Notes: generated from the sequence alone by a model not told the origin. A DNA stretch of 64,000 bases from DASQPR01 sp963836785 (GCA_963836785.1 CAWIKW010000009.1:62001-126000), one strand, 5' to 3'; shown: positions 7,702 through 17,041, counted from the first letter of the stretch. Program-made: numbers and translations.

Positions 7702-8880
7702 TTACCCGCCGCGGTGGGCGACGACCAGCGCGACGATCACCGCGGCGATGACGATGAGCGCGGCCAACACGGCTGCGGCGATCTTCACCTTGCTGTACGG
7801 CCGCGATCCGATCACTTCGCCGGTGCGGCCGTTGACGAGCACCTGCCAGGTCTTGCCGCCGTACAGATAGGCGACGACCCAGACGGGCAGCAGCACCAGC
7901 TTGTACATGATGTCGGCGTAGCTCGTCGACACGTTGTGCAGCCGCTGCTCGTCACCGCCGATGTCGTTGCGGCAGTCGCGTTCGATGACCTCGGCCATCT
8001 CCTGTTGGGCCACGGCGAGGCCGCGCTCGGGCTCGACGTCATACCGCAGCGCGCTGTAGCCGGACAGGTATTCCGGCTGATACGCCACCGCGGACGCGAG
8101 GGGCCATGGCTCCAGTTTGTCCTGGTGCTCCTCGATGAGGCGTGCCGTGCCCCGGACCATCACGTCGTCGAACGCTCGGGCGACCCGGCCGGACGCGTGG
8201 GTCCACCTCGTGCGCATGACCTGGCGCGTCTGCGTCTGGGTCTGGCCGTCGACCGTCGTCGTGTACGTCTCGGTTTCCCAGTAGTGGTCGCCGCGCTGAC
8301 CCACGTAATCCGATGTCGTATCGGCATCGAACGTCCAATGTGGCACGTACGTGCCGGACAGCGACTCCGCCTCGGACACCGATCGGAAGTTCCGCGGCGC
8401 GAAGCGGCGAGACGCCACCCAGTCACGCAAGGCGGACCGGACGCCGGCCCGGTCCACCTCGAACGGCAGCACCGCCTCCGGTGCGATCTGCTCGTTGGCC
8501 TCGCCCGCGTCGACCAGCGGCGCGCCACAGAACTGGCATTTGCTGGCCAGCAGGTCGCTGTCGGTCGTCGCGCCGCACTTCTGGCAGGCCCAGACGTGCG
8601 ACGCCAAGGCCGTACGCGGTCGGCGCGCCAGCTCGTCGAACGGGTGCTCCCGGATCGTGCGGGCGGCCGGGATGACCGCCTCTTCGTGCTGGCAGTACGG
8701 GCATCGCAGCGCACCCGTACCCGGCGCGAACTCCACCCGGGCGCCGCAGCCGGCGCACGCGTACGTTAGCGGCCGTGATCGCGCGTCCGGTAGCGAGGCA
8801 TTTTGGGCCGGCACTCGCGCCGGCGGCGCGGGAATCGAGGCCGACCCCGGCATCGGGGGCGGCGTGGGCGACTCGGTCAT
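7702..8880 (-). CDS. Double zinc-ribbon membrane protein (YdjG-like partner of SPFH protein)
   Basis: 392 residues. Two zinc ribbons are visible: CAGC...CPYC near residues 41-65 and CQKC...CQFC near 95-120. A soluble beta-rich region follows, then a C-terminal transmembrane helix (IAAAVLAALIVIAAVIVALVV) with a short basic tail. The ATG at 8880 overlaps the stop of the SPFH gene as ATGA, so the two are translationally coupled. In Bacillus subtilis the zinc-ribbon protein YdjG works with the SPFH protein YdjI and PspA in envelope stress (established for that system); the same role here is inference, and no pspA is in the window. Confidence 0.85.
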   Translation of the reverse strand: MTESPTPPPMPGSASIPAPPARVPAQNASLPDARSRPLTYACAGCGARVEFAPGTGALRCPYCQHEEAVIPAARTIREHPFDELARRPRTALASHVWACQKCGATTDSDLLASKCQFCGAPLVDAGEANEQIAPEAVLPFEVDRAGVRSALRDWVASRRFAPRNFRSVSEAESLSGTYVPHWTFDADTTSDYVGQRGDHYWETETYTTTVDGQTQTQTRQVMRTRWTHASGRVARAFDDVMVRGTARLIEEHQDKLEPWPLASAVAYQPEYLSGYSALRYDVEPERGLAVAQQEMAEVIERDCRNDIGGDEQRLHNVSTSYADIMYKLVLLPVWVVAYLYGGKTWQVLVNGRTGEVIGSRPYSKVKIAAAVLAALIVIAAVIVALVVAHRGG

Positions 8881-9989
8881 GACCGCGGCAGCGGCGGTGG
8901 TACGGCGCCGAGAAGCGCGGCGACCTCGGGCACGTCGGCGGCGGCGGCCCACGCGTTCATTCCGGCCCGCCAGACCAGGGTCGTGGGCGTGAGCGTGCCG
9001 TCGGATGCATGCCGGGTGAGCGCCGCCGGATCGTAGGGGCCCTGCTGCTCGCCGTTGACGCCGATGTACCACTGTGCCTGCGACGGTAACGGCGGCGGTC
9101 CGGATGCGCCGGGGGTGTTCGTCGGTGCGCCCGGCTGGCCGAATCCGGCCGCCATCCGCTGGCCGACAGCCATCCCCAGGCCGAGTCCAATGCCCTCGCC
9201 GGCGCCGCCGCCCGGATTGCGGGCGGCGTCTTCGATCGCGTTGGCCGTCTGCAGCTGGGTGTAGGCGCTCAGGTCACCGACGATCGCGATCTGGCTGCGC
9301 TTGTCGACGGCCGCCTCGACCTCCGGCGGCAGCGAGATGTTCTCGATGACGAACTTCGGGATCTGGATGCCGAGCGCCGCGAACTCCTCGGTCAGCGCCG
9401 ACGCCAGTGTCACCGCGAGCGAGACCTGCGATGCGGCAAGGTCGGCGACCGAGATGCCGGACGATCCGAGCACGGATCCCAGACGCCCGACGATCGTCTG
9501 GCGCAGATATTCGCCGATCTCCTCGGTCCGGAACTGTGGATCGGTGCCGGCGACCTTCGTCACGAGCGTACGGGGATCGACGACCTGCGCCGCGTACGCA
9601 CCGAAGGCCCGCAGCCGGACCATCCCGAACTCGGGATCCCGCACGATGACGGGATTCTGGGTGCCCCACTTCATGTCCGTGAACAGGCGCGTGGAAACGA
9701 AGTAGACCTCGGCCTTGAAGGGCGAGTGGAAGCCGTACTTCCAGCCTTTGAGAGTCGACAGGATGGGCAGGTTCTGCGTCTCCAACTCGTACGTGCCCGG
9801 GGTGAAGACGTCGGCGAGTTGGCCCTCGTTGACGAACACGGCGACCTGCGACTCGCGAACGACGAGCCGCGCGCCCATCTTGATCTCGTTGTCGTGGCGC
9901 GGAAACCGCCAGACCAAAGTGTCGCGGCTGTCGTCGAGCCACTCGACGATGTCAATGAACTCGCCGCGGATCTTGTCCATCAGCCCCAT
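8877..9989 (-). CDS. SPFH-domain protein with C-terminal GYF_2 domain (YdjI-like)
   Basis: 370 residues. The first 240 form an SPFH/band-7-like domain starting MGLMDKIRGEFIDIVEWLDD, typical of the YdjI group, without a transmembrane helix. Next comes a Gly-rich linker (GGGAGEGIGLGLGMAVGQRM) and a C-terminal GYF_2/DUF4339 module with WYIGVNGEQQGPYDPAAL. SPFH proteins oligomerise on membranes; GYF_2 domains bind proline-rich peptides. ATG 9989 follows a GGGGGA element. First gene of a two-gene operon with the zinc-ribbon protein, divergent from a GNAT gene. Confidence 0.88.
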   Translation of the reverse strand: MGLMDKIRGEFIDIVEWLDDSRDTLVWRFPRHDNEIKMGARLVVRESQVAVFVNEGQLADVFTPGTYELETQNLPILSTLKGWKYGFHSPFKAEVYFVSTRLFTDMKWGTQNPVIVRDPEFGMVRLRAFGAYAAQVVDPRTLVTKVAGTDPQFRTEEIGEYLRQTIVGRLGSVLGSSGISVADLAASQVSLAVTLASALTEEFAALGIQIPKFVIENISLPPEVEAAVDKRSQIAIVGDLSAYTQLQTANAIEDAARNPGGGAGEGIGLGLGMAVGQRMAAGFGQPGAPTNTPGASGPPPLPSQAQWYIGVNGEQQGPYDPAALTRHASDGTLTPTTLVWRAGMNAWAAAADVPEVAALLGAVPPPLPRS

Positions 9990-10140
9990 ACGTCCCCCTG
10001 TCGGGCGCCGTACCCGCCGCCGCGCGGGCGCACGACGAGCGAGCGATTCGCGCCGAAGGCTAGCAGGCGTCGCCAAGAATGGTCGGCCCCGATCGGCGCC
10101 GGCGAACCGCGACGTGTCGGCCCGTGCGACGCTGACGGAC

Positions 10141-10641
10141 GTGACTGATCTGGTACGTCTCCGGCCCGCAGGCGCCGACGACCGCGAGTTCCTCACCGAC
10201 ATGCTCGACGCGGCCTTCAACTGGTTACCCGGACGCGTCCTGCCGCGCGAGCGCATTGTCGGCGATCCGACGATCTCGCACTACGTCGCCGACTGGCCGC
10301 GGCCGGGCGATGTCGGCGTCGTCGCCGAGGATCACACCGGAATCGCGGTCGGCGCATCGTGGCTGCGGCTTTTCGACGCGTCCGACCCGGGTTACGGGTA
10401 CGTGGCCGATGACGTACCGGAAATGACCATCGGCGTGGTCGATGGCTGGCGCGGGCTCGGCATTGGACGGCGGCTGATCCGGGCGGTGCTCGCGACGGCG
10501 CGCGAGCGGCGCATCGACCGCGTTTCGCTGAGCGTCGAGGACGGCAACCGTGCGAAGGCGCTCTATGCCAGCGAAGGATTCGTCTTCGTCGGAACCGTCG
10601 ACGGTTCGCACACAATGGTCGCGCCGACCGGGCGGAGCTAG
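10141..10641 (+). CDS. GNAT-family N-acetyltransferase
   Basis: 166 residues, a single GNAT domain. The acetyl-CoA pyrophosphate-binding loop is VDGWRGLGIGRRLI (about residues 100-113), and the last strand carries NRAKALYASEGFVFVG. Substrate unknown. GTG 10141 is the first plausible start after the divergent SPFH gene; Shine-Dalgarno is poor. Its TAG stop shares the four bases CTAG (10638-10641) with the stop of the convergent gene. Confidence 0.85.
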   Translation: MTDLVRLRPAGADDREFLTDMLDAAFNWLPGRVLPRERIVGDPTISHYVADWPRPGDVGVVAEDHTGIAVGASWLRLFDASDPGYGYVADDVPEMTIGVVDGWRGLGIGRRLIRAVLATARERRIDRVSLSVEDGNRAKALYASEGFVFVGTVDGSHTMVAPTGRS

Positions 10642-11177
10642 CCGACGGTACGCCGGTAGCTGGCGTGCCAGTCAGCGGAGCGCCAGCGCCGAGCGCGCAC
10701 CAGGAACACCAGACCGACCAGGACAGAGCCGGCAATCGCGGCGATGATCGCGACGGCGATTGCGCCGTCGACGGCGTTGGCAGTCAGCAGCGGTGGATCG
10801 CCGGGTCGGGTCAGCCCGCCTGCGATCACGCCGTCGGCGACATCGAGCGACCCGGCTCCGTTCGCGGTCGACGTCAGCATGATCCGCGGTGCGCGGCCCT
10901 CTCGCAGGGCAACCACGTCAGCGGTATCGACGTCGTCGAGCAGTTCGATGCCGTCGACGGCCAGACCATTCTGGTCGATGCCCGACGCGTCGGGCGCCGC
11001 CGTTCGGAACGTAACCGGACGGGTGCCGGGATCGAGGTCGGACGGCCCAAGCGGGTGGTACGCAACGACGACCGGTTCGCCCGCGGGCGACCAGCCGAGA
11101 AGCCGGATCGCGACCAATCCGTCGACGACGTACGAGATCGGTCGCGCGGCCCCGGTGTCCGCCGCGACGACGGTCAT
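10638..11177 (-). CDS. Short membrane-anchored protein, possible remnant of a beta-propeller protein
   Basis: 179 residues. The N-terminal part (YVVDGLVAIRLLGWSPAGEPVVVAY) reads like one or two blades of a WD40/TolB-type propeller, and a single transmembrane helix lies near the C-terminus (AIAVAIIAAIAGSVLVGLVFLV) with a basic tail. In-frame codons upstream of ATG 11177 continue the blade-like sequence (RTYDSRWT) but contain no start before the ispG terminator, which suggests that a longer gene lost its 5' end. No Shine-Dalgarno is visible. Function not recognised. Confidence 0.45.
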   Translation of the reverse strand: MTVVAADTGAARPISYVVDGLVAIRLLGWSPAGEPVVVAYHPLGPSDLDPGTRPVTFRTAAPDASGIDQNGLAVDGIELLDDVDTADVVALREGRAPRIMLTSTANGAGSLDVADGVIAGGLTRPGDPPLLTANAVDGAIAVAIIAAIAGSVLVGLVFLVRARRWRSADWHASYRRTVG

Positions 11178-11231
11178 CGTCCAGCGCGAGTCGTACGTAC
11201 GCCCGCAGCCGCAGGGTGTCTGAGGACAAAC

Positions 11232-11266
11232 TTCAGCCCGGCTCCGCGCAGCGGAACCGGGCTGAA
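11232..11266 (-). terminator. Intrinsic terminator of ispG
   Basis: A 16-bp stem with one mismatch (arms 11232-11247 and 11251-11266) and 3-nt loop starts 22 nt after the ispG stop; on the minus strand it is followed by GTTTGTCCT, a short T-rich tract. It should end the dxr-rseP-ispG transcript. Confidence 0.8.
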
Positions 11267-11288
11267 ACAGCGACGGAGGGTGAACGGA

Positions 11289-12458
11289 TCAGCCGACGGT
11301 GACGGTCGGACCGGTCAGGCCGCGCAGCTCCTCGGGCAACTCGATGCCCATGCCGTCGGCGAGGCGCAGCGCCTCCTCGACCAGGGTCTCGACGATCTGC
11401 GACTCGGGCACGGTCTTGATGACCTCGCCCTTGACGAAGATCTGGCCCTTGCCGTTGCCGGACGCTACACCGAGGTCGGCCTCGCGGGCCTCGCCCGGTC
11501 CATTCACGACACAGCCCATGACGGCGACGCGCAGCGGCGCCGGGAAGCCGTCGAGCGCGGCCGTCACCTGGTCGGCGAGGGTGTAGACGTCGACCTGCGC
11601 GCGGCCGCAGGACGGGCACGACACGATCTCCAGACCGCGCTCCTTGAGGCCGAGCGATTCGAGGATGGCCGTGCCGACCTTGACCTCTTCGACCGGCGGC
11701 GCGGACAGCGACACCCGGATCGTGTCGCCAATGCCCTCGGCAAGCAGCGCGCCAAAAGCAACGGACGATTTGATGGTGCCCTGGAACGCCGGGCCGGCCT
11801 CGGTGACTCCGAGGTGCAGCGGGTAATCACAGCGCTCGGCCAGGAGCCGGTACGCCTTGATCATCACGACCGGGTCGTTGTGCTTGACCGAGATCTTGAT
11901 GTCGCGGAAGCCGTGCTCCTCGAACAACGAGCATTCCCACAGCGCCGATTCGGTCAGCGCCTCGGGCGTCGCCTTGCCGTACTTCTCCAGCAGTCGCTTG
12001 TCCAGCGAACCGGCGTTGACGCCGATCCGGATCGGGATGCCGGCGTCCATGGCCGCGCGTGCGATCTCGCCGACCTTGTCGTCGAACTGGCGGATGTTGC
12101 CCGGGTTCACCCGGACGGCCGCACAGCCGGCGTCGATCGCGGCGAAGACGTACTTCGGCTGGAAATGGATGTCGGCGATCACCGGGATCTGCGACTTGCG
12201 CGCGATCGCCGGCAACGCGTCCGCGTCGTCCTGGGACGGCACGGCGACCCGGACGATCTGGCAGCCGGAGGCGGTCAGCTCGGCGATCTGCTGGAGAGTC
12301 GCGTTGACGTCCGACGTCAGTGTCGTCGTCATCGACTGGACGGAGACCGGAGCACCGCCGCCGACCGGAACCGAGCCCACCATGATCTGGCGACTCTGCC
12401 GGCGCGGGGCAAGGGGCGCCGGCGGGGAGGCCGGCATGCCGAGGTTGATAGCTGTCAA
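11289..12458 (-). CDS. ispG: 4-hydroxy-3-methylbut-2-en-1-yl diphosphate synthase (flavodoxin)
   Basis: 389 residues. IspG reductively opens methylerythritol cyclodiphosphate in the non-mevalonate isoprenoid pathway. The TIM-barrel part contains VQSMTTTLTSDV and IRIGVNAGSL; the 4Fe-4S cysteines are in SCPSCGR and MGCVVNGPGE. The start is TTG 12458, giving (M)TAINLGMP, which aligns with the usual actinobacterial N-terminus MTAISLGMP; GAGGGTGATC is the ribosome-binding site and overlaps the rseP stop. Third gene of the dxr-rseP-ispG operon. Confidence 0.95.
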   Translation of the reverse strand: MTAINLGMPASPPAPLAPRRQSRQIMVGSVPVGGGAPVSVQSMTTTLTSDVNATLQQIAELTASGCQIVRVAVPSQDDADALPAIARKSQIPVIADIHFQPKYVFAAIDAGCAAVRVNPGNIRQFDDKVGEIARAAMDAGIPIRIGVNAGSLDKRLLEKYGKATPEALTESALWECSLFEEHGFRDIKISVKHNDPVVMIKAYRLLAERCDYPLHLGVTEAGPAFQGTIKSSVAFGALLAEGIGDTIRVSLSAPPVEEVKVGTAILESLGLKERGLEIVSCPSCGRAQVDVYTLADQVTAALDGFPAPLRVAVMGCVVNGPGEAREADLGVASGNGKGQIFVKGEVIKTVPESQIVETLVEEALRLADGMGIELPEELRGLTGPTVTVG

Positions 12459-12471
12459 AACGAGATCACCC

Positions 12472-13728
12472 TCACTGCAAGATGTTGATCGGGTTGATGA
12501 TGTCGGCCAGGATCGTGAGCAGCGAGAAAGCTCCGAGGACCACAATAACGGCGTTCGTGATCGGCACCAGCTTGTAGTAGTTGACCCGCGCTGGTTCGGG
12601 CCGCCGGCGCTTGTGCGCAAGCCACGATCGGACCTTCTCGTACCACGCGATCGCGATGTGTCCGCCGTCCAGGGGCAAAAGCGGGAAGAGATTCAGTACG
12701 CCGACGAAGAAGTTCAGAGCGGCCGCGAGCAGTAGGAACACGCCCCACTGGCCCAATGCGACCGTCTGACCGCCGAGTTCGCTTGCCCCGACGACGCTGA
12801 TCGGCCCGTTCGGGTCACGCGGCTGGCCGGACAGCGCGCGCCACAGGCCGGGAACCTTGCCCGGCAGATGCGTCAGCGCCGAGCCGATGCCGGTGAACGT
12901 GTTTCCGGCCAGCACTCCGGCCTGCGCGACGCCGTCAACCGGGCCGTACGTCACGTTCAGCGGCACGTTCGCCGGCAGGCTCGGACTGACTCCGATGGCG
13001 AACGTGTCGACCGGAGTGCCTTTCGGGTCGTTGAGCGGTGCTCGCTTGACCGGCGCCAGCTGAAGATTCGTGGTCCGCGTCTGACCGTCGTGCACGAAGG
13101 TGACCGTGGCCGACGACTGCTTGGCGTTGCGTACGGCCGCGACCAGGTCGCCGTAGTCGTGGACGGCGGTCCCGTTCACCGCCGTGATCTCGTCGCCGTT
13201 GGCGATGCCGGCCTGTTTCGCCGGCGCGATCGCCGTGTTGCAGTTGGTCCCGTCGGCCGCCGCCGGCACGCACGGCGCGACCGCGACATACGGCGCCGAC
13301 GCGTTGATCGTCGAGTCGTCGGAGGACAGGAACTTCTCCCACTTCGGGTTCGTGATGCCGACGAACGACACCACGATCCAGAGCAGGACGAAACCGAGGA
13401 CGAAGTGGGTGAACGAACCGGCGGCCATCACGATCGTGCGTTTCCACACCGGGAATCGCCACATCGCGCGGGGCTCATCTTCGGGCGCGACGTCATCGTC
13501 CTGCGGCGTCATGCCGACGATCTTGACGAAGCCACCCAACGGGAGCGCCTTGACGCCGTATTCGGTCTCGCCGCGGCGGAAGGAGAACAACGTCGTGCCG
13601 AAGCCGACGAAATAGCGCGTGACCTTCATACCGAAGGCCTTCGCCGTGACCATGTGCCCGGCCTCATGCAGGCACACGGAAAGGAGGATCAGCAGCGCGA
13701 ACAGCACGATGCCGATGATCTTCAACAT
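12472..13728 (-). CDS. rseP: Site-2 protease, RseP/Rip1 family
   Basis: 418 residues. Membrane zinc protease with HEAGH at 21-25 in the first transmembrane helix, a central PDZ region (near 200-270, AKQAGIANGDEITAVNGTAV) and the C-terminal LDG motif (LLPLDGGHIA) in a late helix. The family cuts membrane-embedded anti-sigma factors. ATG 13728 directly abuts the dxr stop (TAGATG), so the genes are coupled. In mycobacteria the same gene (rip1, Rv2869c) lies between dxr and ispG. A roughly 40-residue extracytoplasmic insertion with CVPAAADGTNC may form a disulfide. Confidence 0.93.
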   Translation of the reverse strand: MLKIIGIVLFALLILLSVCLHEAGHMVTAKAFGMKVTRYFVGFGTTLFSFRRGETEYGVKALPLGGFVKIVGMTPQDDDVAPEDEPRAMWRFPVWKRTIVMAAGSFTHFVLGFVLLWIVVSFVGITNPKWEKFLSSDDSTINASAPYVAVAPCVPAAADGTNCNTAIAPAKQAGIANGDEITAVNGTAVHDYGDLVAAVRNAKQSSATVTFVHDGQTRTTNLQLAPVKRAPLNDPKGTPVDTFAIGVSPSLPANVPLNVTYGPVDGVAQAGVLAGNTFTGIGSALTHLPGKVPGLWRALSGQPRDPNGPISVVGASELGGQTVALGQWGVFLLLAAALNFFVGVLNLFPLLPLDGGHIAIAWYEKVRSWLAHKRRRPEPARVNYYKLVPITNAVIVVLGAFSLLTILADIINPINILQ

Positions 13729-14937
13729 CTACGACCCTTCCGTCACGGCCGCCACACAGGTCCGCGCATGGCCCCGCGCCCAGGACTCGGCCGCGAGAAC
13801 GTCTTCGACGGTACCTGGTTCCGCGAAGTCCGGGGCATCGGCCAACACGGACTCCAAGGAATCCACGATGCCGAGGAACGGCAACCGACCGCCGGCGAAA
13901 GCGGCCACCAGCTCCTCGTTCGCCGCGTTGTAGATGGCCGGCCGGCAATGCCCGGTAACGCCGGCCGCCTTGGCCAGCCGTACGGCCGGAAACGCCTGCT
14001 CATCGAGCGGGAGGAATTGCCATTCGTGGGCTTTTGTCCAGTCCACCGGATGGGCGGCCGCGTCGACCCGATCGGGCCATCCCAGCGCAAGCGCGATCGG
14101 CAGGCGCATGTCGGGCGGGCTGCACTGGGCGAGGGTCGAGCCGTCCCGGAACTCGACCATCGAGTGGATGACCGACTGCGGGTGAACTGTGACCGAGATA
14201 TCACCGTACGGGGTGCCGAACAGCTCGTGCGCCTCGATCACCTCCAGGGCCTTGTTGACCATGGTCGCCGAGTTGATCGTGACGACCGGGCCCATGTTCC
14301 AGGTCGGATGACGCAGCGCCTGCTCGGGTGTCACGTCGCCGAGTTCGGCGCGGGTACGTCCCCGGAACGGTCCGCCGCTCGCGGTCAGCACCAGCCGCCG
14401 TACCTCGCGGGGGGCGCCGGAACGCAGGCATTGAGCGAGTGCCGAGTGCTCCGAATCGACCGGCACGATCTGGCCCGGCTTCGCCGCCGCCCGGACAAGT
14501 GGTCCACCGGCGACCAGCGATTCCTTGTTCGCCAACGCCAGCGTCCGGCCGGCCCGGAGCGCGGCCAACGTCGGCGCGAGACCGCGCGACCCGACCACGG
14601 CGTTGAGCACGGTGTCGCACGGAAAGCTCGCGAGCTCGGTCATCGCGTCCGGCCCCGCGATGATCTTCGGCAGCCGGAAGTCACCGGTCGCCCAGCCGCG
14701 TTGCTGAGCCACCGCATAGAACGCGAGCTGGAGATCTTGTGCCACCGAAGCTCGGGCGACCCCGACGATCTCGACACCTAGTTCGAGAGCCTGCGTCGCG
14801 AGTAGCTCGACGTTTCCACCGCCGGCGCCGAGCGCCACGACACGAAACCGGTCCGGATTGGCGCGAACGATCTCGATCGCCTGGGTGCCGATCGAACCCG
14901 TGGAACCGAGGAGGACGATCTCGCGCGGTGGACTCAC
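13729..14937 (-). CDS. dxr: 1-deoxy-D-xylulose 5-phosphate reductoisomerase
   Basis: 402 residues. Converts DXP to MEP with NADPH, the committed step of the non-mevalonate pathway. The NADPH-binding loop GSTGSIG is at residues 10-16, substrate/metal motifs are VDSEHSA and SGGPFRG, and HPQSVIHSMVEF and the C-terminal NAANEELV are typical. GTG 14937 is the only plausible start giving the usual N-terminus. First gene of the operon; divergent from the secreted-protein gene at 15051. Confidence 0.95.
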   Translation of the reverse strand: MSPPREIVLLGSTGSIGTQAIEIVRANPDRFRVVALGAGGGNVELLATQALELGVEIVGVARASVAQDLQLAFYAVAQQRGWATGDFRLPKIIAGPDAMTELASFPCDTVLNAVVGSRGLAPTLAALRAGRTLALANKESLVAGGPLVRAAAKPGQIVPVDSEHSALAQCLRSGAPREVRRLVLTASGGPFRGRTRAELGDVTPEQALRHPTWNMGPVVTINSATMVNKALEVIEAHELFGTPYGDISVTVHPQSVIHSMVEFRDGSTLAQCSPPDMRLPIALALGWPDRVDAAAHPVDWTKAHEWQFLPLDEQAFPAVRLAKAAGVTGHCRPAIYNAANEELVAAFAGGRLPFLGIVDSLESVLADAPDFAEPGTVEDVLAAESWARGHARTCVAAVTEGS

Positions 14938-15050
14938 GGCGCCATTGTCCCCCACAACCGTCCGGCCGTGCGTTCCGCCGTCGTCATCTTCACCACCACG
15001 ACGTCGCCCCGCGACGGGAACCGCTCCGGCGCGACGGACGTCGAACGGAC

Positions 15051-16082
15051 ATGCACCCGGTTGGCAATCGTGCCGCCAGTCGCTCCAGCCGCCGCTCGAT
15101 CGCGATCGGCGCGGCGCTGCTGGTCGCGCTGGCGACCGGCGCGTGTGCGCAAACGGCGCAGTCGGCGACGCCTGCCCCGCAGACCGCCTCGGCCTTTGAG
15201 CATCGCGCGGCCCAGGTCGCCCGGGCGTGGGACGCAAGCGGGGCGGCCCGCGCGTGGCGCAGCGCCTTTGTCCCACTGGAGCCGTTGACCACGGTCGGCG
15301 CCGATGTCGGGTTCACCGTTGCCACCAAGCAAGCGTTCCTCGAGGGCCGGTACGCCTTCGCCGCGTCAACCTGGCCGTCGGCACCGAGTCACGGCCGGAT
15401 CGCGTTCGACGGCGGCGGGTCGATGTCCGTACCGCTGCAGTCCGCTGCGGACGCGTACGCGGATTTGGCCGCACACCCGACGGAATGCGCACCGGCGATC
15501 GAGCCGAGCGCGCCGGCGCCACCCGACGGCGCGGGAGCGACCGGCGCATCCACGGTGCCGGGCAGCGTCGGCGGGACCGCCGGGCCGCCGTCGGGCTGCG
15601 TGCGGCTGCGGATCACGGACGTCGAACTGGGCGCGGTCACGGTCTTGACCAGCCGGGGCACCGCTCACGTCCCGGCCTGGCTGTTCACGGTGAGCGGCCT
15701 CGGCGCACCGATCGCCCGCGTCGCCGTGGCACCGTCGGCGATCACGCTGCCACCGACACCATCCGGTCCTGACGTCCAGCTGCCGGGCATCGCCGGTGCC
15801 GACTCGCTCGTCTCGGTCAGCGGCCGCACGGTCACGTTCCGGATCATGGTCGGCGCGTGTGAGCACGGATTCGAGCCGCTCGTGTATGAGACCGCCACGA
15901 GCGTCGTAGTCGGCGGGACCGACATCCCCGATTCGGGAGTCACGGCCTGCCCGGCGATCGGATTGGTCAAACCCGTCGTCGCGCACCTTGCCGAGCCGCT
16001 GGGCGACCGGCTCGTCCTCGATGTTATCGGCGGCCAGCCGCTGGTGATCGCGGCGTACCCGCCGACCGGGCCGACGAGCTGA
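15051..16082 (+). CDS. Secreted or lipid-anchored protein of unknown function
   Basis: 343 residues. After a basic N-terminus (RAASRSSRRS) comes a hydrophobic segment and TGACAQ, a degenerate lipobox, so it is exported and perhaps lipidated. The rest is Ala/Pro/Gly-rich with several Cys (TECAP, SGCVRL, GACEHG, TACPAIG) that could pair extracytoplasmically. I do not recognise the family. ATG 15051 is chosen because upstream in-frame sequence is antisense to dxr. It is monocistronic, divergent from dxr and convergent with the aldo/keto reductase. Confidence 0.7.
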   Translation: MHPVGNRAASRSSRRSIAIGAALLVALATGACAQTAQSATPAPQTASAFEHRAAQVARAWDASGAARAWRSAFVPLEPLTTVGADVGFTVATKQAFLEGRYAFAASTWPSAPSHGRIAFDGGGSMSVPLQSAADAYADLAAHPTECAPAIEPSAPAPPDGAGATGASTVPGSVGGTAGPPSGCVRLRITDVELGAVTVLTSRGTAHVPAWLFTVSGLGAPIARVAVAPSAITLPPTPSGPDVQLPGIAGADSLVSVSGRTVTFRIMVGACEHGFEPLVYETATSVVVGGTDIPDSGVTACPAIGLVKPVVAHLAEPLGDRLVLDVIGGQPLVIAAYPPTGPTS

Positions 16083-16181
16083 GACGCGGTGGCCGGCGCA
16101 GGCGACCTAGTGTCGGCCTGACCAGCGCCGCGCGGACCGTCGGAGCCGACCGAGGCGACCGCGAATCCCCTGCCGGCGCAG

Positions 16182-16961
16182 TCAACCGCCTATCGCGTCG
16201 ATGCGCGCGACCTCATCCGGCGTCAGGCTGAAGCCGAAGATGTCGAAGTTGGACACGACCCGCTCCGGCTTGGAGGAGCGCGGGATGACCGGCGTCTCGT
16301 GCTCGATGTGCCAGCGCAACACGACATGGGCCGGCGTGACACCGTGCGCGCCGGCGATCTCGACCAGTGTCGGGTCGTCGAGGTTCGTCTTCTTCAGCGG
16401 GCTGTAGCCCTCGAGGACAACGCCGCGCTCGCGGTGCCCGTCCAGCACCGTACGGTCGAAACGCTTCGGACTCCAGGAGATCTGGTTCACGACCGGACCC
16501 TCGCCGGTCGCCTCGACGAGCTCGTCGAGTTGATCGAGGTCGTAGTTGCTGACGCCGACCGTCGTCGTGAGTCCGGCGTCGCGGATGTCGAGGAACTCCC
16601 GCCAGGTGTCCACCCCGGCCGTCCCGCTCGGCGGCCAGTGGATGAGCCACAGATCGATGTGGTCGAGGCCGAGCAGGCGAAGGCTGTCCTCGATCGTGGC
16701 CCGGACGCGGTTCGCGCGCTCCGGCGGCAGCTTCGTGGTGACGAACAGATCCTCGCGCGGCACGCCGCTGTCCTTGATCGCGCGGCCGACGTCGGCCTCG
16801 TTGCCGTACATGGTGGCTGTGTCGATGAGCCGGTAGCCGGCGTCGATCGCGGCGCGCGTCGAGTCGTATGCCACCGCGGGGGCAAGTTGCCAGGTGCCGA
16901 AGCCGACCATCGGCATGAACACGTCGTCCGTCAGCCGCACCTGCGGCTTCGCGTCAGTCAT
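16182..16961 (-). CDS. Aldo/keto reductase
   Basis: 259 residues, the short bacterial AKR type (2,5-diketo-gluconate reductase-like). The (beta/alpha)8 signature residues are visible: Asp and Tyr in DTATMYGNE, Lys in VTTKLPP and His in LIHWPP; the NADPH-binding end has VIPRSSKPERV. It reduces aldehydes or ketones in the cytosol; substrate unknown. ATG 16961 is preceded by a weak Shine-Dalgarno. It lies in the same direction as the ClpN gene, 80 bp away. Confidence 0.93.
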   Translation of the reverse strand: MTDAKPQVRLTDDVFMPMVGFGTWQLAPAVAYDSTRAAIDAGYRLIDTATMYGNEADVGRAIKDSGVPREDLFVTTKLPPERANRVRATIEDSLRLLGLDHIDLWLIHWPPSGTAGVDTWREFLDIRDAGLTTTVGVSNYDLDQLDELVEATGEGPVVNQISWSPKRFDRTVLDGHRERGVVLEGYSPLKKTNLDDPTLVEIAGAHGVTPAHVVLRWHIEHETPVIPRSSKPERVVSNFDIFGFSLTPDEVARIDAIGG

Positions 16962-17041
16962 GGCCCGATTATGCTCGTGCCGGCGGACCGGAGCGCCGCT
17001 ACACGCACCGATCAGCTCGCAAACGGACTCCGGATGGCGCC

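Noticed and set aside
10665..12488. 607-codon plus-strand frame opposite ispG
   Set aside because: Antisense to ispG, low-complexity Arg/Asp/Gly composition, no start site or family motif.
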